From the NCBI GenBank assembly GCA_002480345.1, contig DLBY01000131.1, positions 1 through 16,528 of the forward strand: DNA of 16,528 nt. Reading direction: 5' to 3'. The position numbers and the translations under genes were made by a program. How positions within the stretch are numbered: the first letter of the stretch is position 1; each line of letters opens with the position of its first letter. This document shows, piece after piece, positions 14,185 to 16,528 of the stretch. The stretch comes from Phycisphaerales bacterium UBA7812 (lineage in GTDB: Bacteria; Planctomycetota; Phycisphaerae; Phycisphaerales; UBA1924). The notes under the pieces were generated by a model, which did not search any database, was not told the DNA's origin, and saw only the letters and a program-made list of their open reading frames with translations.

Positions 14185-14195
14185 CCTGCTCTGCG

Positions 14196-15683
14196 TCAGC
14201 CCTTCTGGCTCGGCAGTTTGCTGACCAGCCGCAGCGACACGCTGAGACCCTCGAGTTGATAATGCGGGCGAAGGAAGAACTTCGAGCTGTAGTAGCCCGG
14301 GTTGCCCTCGACTTCCTCGACGACCACCTCCGCGGCCGCGAGCGGACGGCGTGCCTTCGCATCCTCGCTCGCGTTCGCGGGGTCGGGCTCGACATACTGC
14401 ATGATCCAGTTGTTGAGCCACTTCTCCATGTCCGCGCGTTCCTTGAACGATCCGACCTTGTCCCGCACGATGCACTTGAGGTAGTGCGCGAACCGCGTGG
14501 TCGCGAAGAGATAGGGCAGGCGTGCCCCCAGGTTCGCATTCGCTGTCGCGTCCGGATCGTCGTACTCCGCGGGCTTGTGCAGACTCTGCGCCCCCACGAA
14601 CACCGCGTAGTCGGTGTTCTTCCAATGGCTCAGCGGCATAAACCCGTTCTTTGCGAGTTCCGCTTCGCGGCGATCGGTGATCGCGATCTCTGTCGGGCAC
14701 TTCATGTCCACGCCGCCGTCATCGGTCGGGAAGGTATGGACCGGGAGCCCTTCGACCATGCCGCCCGACTCCACCCCTCGGATGGTGGTGCACCAGCCGT
14801 AGGTCTTGAATGCGCGAGTGATGTTCACGCCCATCGCGTACGCGGAGTTGGACCAGGTGTACTTGTTGTGATCCGAGCCCTCCGTGTCTTCCTCGAACGC
14901 GAACTCGTCGACGGGGTTGGTGTTCGCGCCGTACGGGATTCGGCTGAGGAACCGGGGCATCGCGAGCCCGATGTACTTCGAGTCCTCGCTGTCGCGGAGC
15001 GAACGCCACGACGCGTATTCCGGGCTCTGGAAGATCTTCGTCAGATCGCGCGGATTGCTCAGTTCCTGCCACGAATCCATGTTCATGACCTTGGGATCCG
15101 ATCCCGCGATGAACGGCGCGTGGGCCGCCGCGGCGATCTGTGCCATCCCGCTGAGAATCTCGACATCCGGCGCCGAGTGATCGAAGTGATAGTCCCCGAT
15201 CAGGCAGCCGTAGGGCTCTCCGCCCGGGCTTCCGTACTCTTCCTCGTAGATCTTCTTGAAGAGCGGGCTCTGGTCCCAGGCGGTGCCCTTGAACTTCTTG
15301 AGCGTCTTCGAGAGGTCCTTTTTGGAGATGTTCAGGACACGGATTTTCAGCGTCTCGTCCGTCTCCGTGTTGTTTACAAGATGGTGCAGCCCGCGCCAGG
15401 TCCCCTCGAGCGACTGGAAATCCTCGTGGTGGATGATCTGGTTGACCTGCTCGGTCAATTTCCGGTCGAGTTCCGCGATGATCGCCTCGATGGACTTCAC
15501 CGCGTCGTCGCTCACGAGCGCCGTGTCAGCGAGCGCCTGCTCAGCGAGCGTCTTGACCCCCTCCTCGATCGCTTCTTTCTGCCGATCACTCTTCGGCTTG
15601 AAGTTCTTCTCAAGCAACGAGGCGAATTCGCCCGCCTCCAGGGTTTCTGCCGCACCTTGCGCTTCGGGATTCGCTTCAGCCAT
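14196..15683 (-). CDS. tssC: T6SS sheath large subunit TssC (VipB/HsiC family)
   Basis: With TssB forms the contractile sheath around the Hcp tube. It has 495 residues, the usual size. The N-terminal helix region (AGEFASLLEKNFKPKSDRQK) is the part met by ClpV in studied systems. Next come FQSLEGTWRGLHHLV (about 89-103), PYGCLIGDYHFDH, the AAAHAPFIAGSDP segment, IGLAMPRFLSRIPYG and FVGAQSLHKP. The C-terminal sheath domain (YLKCIVRDKVGSF and beyond) ends with GLSVSLRLVSKLPSQKG. An AAGGGGGTGA block, close to an ideal Shine-Dalgarno, lies nine bases before the ATG at 15683, better spaced than for the ATG at 15689 that overlaps the tssB stop (ATGA). Either start couples the gene to tssB. Confidence 0.96.
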   Translation of the reverse strand: MAEANPEAQGAAETLEAGEFASLLEKNFKPKSDRQKEAIEEGVKTLAEQALADTALVSDDAVKSIEAIIAELDRKLTEQVNQIIHHEDFQSLEGTWRGLHHLVNNTETDETLKIRVLNISKKDLSKTLKKFKGTAWDQSPLFKKIYEEEYGSPGGEPYGCLIGDYHFDHSAPDVEILSGMAQIAAAAHAPFIAGSDPKVMNMDSWQELSNPRDLTKIFQSPEYASWRSLRDSEDSKYIGLAMPRFLSRIPYGANTNPVDEFAFEEDTEGSDHNKYTWSNSAYAMGVNITRAFKTYGWCTTIRGVESGGMVEGLPVHTFPTDDGGVDMKCPTEIAITDRREAELAKNGFMPLSHWKNTDYAVFVGAQSLHKPAEYDDPDATANANLGARLPYLFATTRFAHYLKCIVRDKVGSFKERADMEKWLNNWIMQYVEPDPANASEDAKARRPLAAAEVVVEEVEGNPGYYSSKFFLRPHYQLEGLSVSLRLVSKLPSQKG

Positions 15684-15685
15684 GA

Positions 15686-16204
15686 TCATTCACCCCCTTC
15701 GCCGCCGCCGGACTCGCCGCCGCCGCTCGAGAGCGCCTGAAGCAGGCTGGGGTCCTTCAGGGCCTTCTGGATCAGTTCCTCGGCGTCGGACTTGCCGTCC
15801 ATGTACGCGAGCAGATTGCTGAGCTGCTCGCGAGCCGTCAGCAGTTTGTTGAGCGCATCGACCTTTCTCGCGACCGCAGCGGGCGAGAAATCGTCCATGC
15901 TCTCGAAGGTCAGGTCAACGGAGAGGTTCCCCTCCCCGGTCAGTGTGTTCGGGACTTGGAACGCGACGCGGGGCTTCGAGCTCTTGAGGCGCTCATCGAA
16001 ATTATCGACATCGATCTCCAGGAACTTCCGGTCCGAGACCGGCGCGAGCGCCTCCTCGGGTTTGCCCGACAGATCGGCCATCACCCCCATGACAAACGGG
16101 AGGTTCACTTTCTTCTCTGCGCCGTAGAGCTCGAGGTCGTACTCGACCTGCACACGCGGCGCGCGATTCCGCGCGATGAATTTCTGACTGCTTTGCTTGG
16201 CCAT
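15686..16204 (-). CDS. tssB: T6SS sheath small subunit TssB (VipA/HsiB family)
   Basis: Partner of TssC in the contractile sheath. It has 172 residues. The sequence is strikingly conserved: SQKFIARNRAPRVQVEYD (6-23), YGAEKKVNLPFVMGVMADLS, DRKFLEIDVDNFDERL, KPRVAFQVPNTLTGEGNL and FESMDDFSPAAVARKV. From memory these are close to P. aeruginosa HsiB1. The C-terminus after LLQALSS is a short Gly/Glu tail (GGGESGGGEGGE). AAGGGAG precedes the ATG at 16204. It is the first complete gene of the T6SS run and probably begins the transcript that includes tssC, from a promoter in the 244-bp region upstream. Confidence 0.96.
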   Translation of the reverse strand: MAKQSSQKFIARNRAPRVQVEYDLELYGAEKKVNLPFVMGVMADLSGKPEEALAPVSDRKFLEIDVDNFDERLKSSKPRVAFQVPNTLTGEGNLSVDLTFESMDDFSPAAVARKVDALNKLLTAREQLSNLLAYMDGKSDAEELIQKALKDPSLLQALSSGGGESGGGEGGE

Positions 16205-16225
16205 CGGCCTGCTCCCTTCAGATCG

Positions 16226-16239
16226 ACCGCGAACGCGGT
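16226..16239 (-). promoter_or_regulatory. GAAC-centred hairpin in the tssB leader
   Basis: ACCGC-GAAC-GCGGT (plus reading), a perfect 5-bp stem with a 4-nt loop, seven bases before the AAGGGAG ribosome site of tssB (16218-16212). It has the same architecture and loop as the hcp leader hairpin, and both precede the same AAGGGAGCA block. Confidence 0.4.
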
Positions 16240-16330
16240 ATCCCCGCTATCCCAGCCCCCCGCCGAATGGCACGCCGGGCCAGATTCCCGCTCCCACGCG
16301 GGGCCGAGAAGCTCTCAAGATACCAAATCG

Positions 16331-16364
16331 GATCCGGATGTGGGCCACGCATTCACACCGGATC
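16331..16364. promoter_or_regulatory. Imperfect inverted repeat upstream of tssB
   Basis: GATCCGG(A)TGTG and CACACCGGATC pair over 11 bp with one bulged base and an 11-base spacer. It lies about 130-160 bases before the tssB start, in the range of an operator or upstream activator site. A weak TATCTT (-10-like, minus strand) lies just downstream near 16320, without a good -35. Confidence 0.3.
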
Positions 16365-16398
16365 GAATCCCATGAGCCCGCAGCAGGGTTCTTGGGGC

Positions 16399-16438
16399 AT
16401 GCGGATTCCAAGACCGGCCCCCGCGGGGAGCTCCGCAT
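16399..16438. terminator. Compound inverted repeat between the right-edge reading frame and tssB
   Basis: Perfect 7-bp outer arms ATGCGGA (16399-16405) and TCCGCAT (16432-16438) enclose a palindrome CCCCGCGGGG (16419-16428). It begins 10 bases after the stop of the possible upstream gene. No T-run follows on the minus strand, so it is a structured intergenic element and only possibly a terminator. Confidence 0.33.
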
Positions 16439-16448
16439 CCGATACCGG

Positions 16449-16526
16449 TCAGGATTTCCGCGGGGCGAAATCAGACGCGCTCAACCGGACAGGCTCGTCC
16501 GGGACCTGCTTCGCGGCCGGCGGAGG
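16449..16526 (-). CDS. Possible C-terminal end of an upstream gene (tssA expected by synteny)
   Basis: Of the three minus-strand frames at the right edge, one is open for 25 codons before TGA, ending LSASDFAPRKS, with the strong G/C third-position bias of the other genes. The other two frames stop earlier. Proline-rich start (PPPAAKQVPDEPV). The fragment has no recognisable domain. In HSI-I-type loci the gene here is tssA, so that is the natural guess, but the sequence does not show it. Confidence 0.3.
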   Translation of the reverse strand, partial: PPPAAKQVPDEPVRLSASDFAPRKS

Positions 16527-16528
16527 CG

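Noticed and set aside
14145..15740. 531-codon plus-strand frame opposite tssC
   Set aside because: Exact shadow of tssC, one of the most conserved T6SS genes; repetitive Leu/Arg/Val translation.
16247..16438. 63-codon minus-strand frame upstream of tssB
   Set aside because: Low-complexity translation, no domain, and the segment is full of inverted repeats as expected for a control region.
1..16528. CRISPR arrays, tRNAs, rRNA, insertion sequences, phage tail genes
   Set aside because: No spaced direct repeats, tRNA-like cloverleaf, transposase or integrase seen. Phage-like proteins here (gp25-like, sheath, tube) belong to the T6SS, not a prophage: no capsid, terminase or integrase nearby.

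Overview
GC-rich bacterial chromosome window. A T6SS cluster of this kind implies a diderm (Gram-negative) cell. The histidine kinase style (soluble, stacked PAS domains, an H-box with a DMGN-LLP signature) together with a type III glutamine synthetase recalls Planctomycetota, possibly Phycisphaerae. That placement is an inference from family impressions; the window has no rRNA or other phylogenetic marker.

Layout, left to right. (1) 2-589, + strand: the 3' three quarters of thymidylate synthase thyA, cut by the window edge. (2) 650-3606, - strand: a NarL/FixJ-type response regulator and a three-PAS histidine kinase, translationally coupled by an ATGA overlap. They converge on thyA. (3) 3693-5885, - strand: type III glutamine synthetase glnN, with a leader holding a hairpin and a weak sigma-54-like site. 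(4) 6076-16204, - strand: eight type VI secretion genes. In transcription order (right to left) these are tssB, tssC, hcp, tagJ, tssE, tssF, tssG, clpV/tssH. The last bases of another minus-strand reading frame may enter at the right edge; tssA would be expected there.

The T6SS genes encode the contractile tail: sheath (TssB/TssC), inner tube (Hcp), baseplate (TssE, TssF, TssG), sheath-recycling ATPase (ClpV) and its accessory TagJ. The gene order, and by memory the TssB sequence, match the Pseudomonas aeruginosa HSI-I locus (tssA1-B1-C1-hcp1-tagJ1-E1-F1-G1-clpV1). Membrane complex (TssJLM), TssK, VgrG, PAAR and effector genes are not in the window. glnN sits where HSI-I has vgrG1.

The transcription unit is probably segmented. 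tssB-tssC, hcp, tagJ-tssE-tssF-tssG and clpV are separated by gaps of 99-232 bp that hold hairpins. These include a convincing intrinsic terminator after hcp. Short GAAC-centred hairpins lie upstream of tssB, hcp and clpV, and those of tssB and hcp sit directly before identical Shine-Dalgarno blocks. I saw no tRNA, rRNA, CRISPR array, insertion sequence or phage integration signature. Nothing here is clearly a wholly new system. The most interesting points are the HSI-I-like T6SS in an unexpected host, its leader hairpins, the acidic insert in ClpV, and the glnN/two-component genes attached to it.
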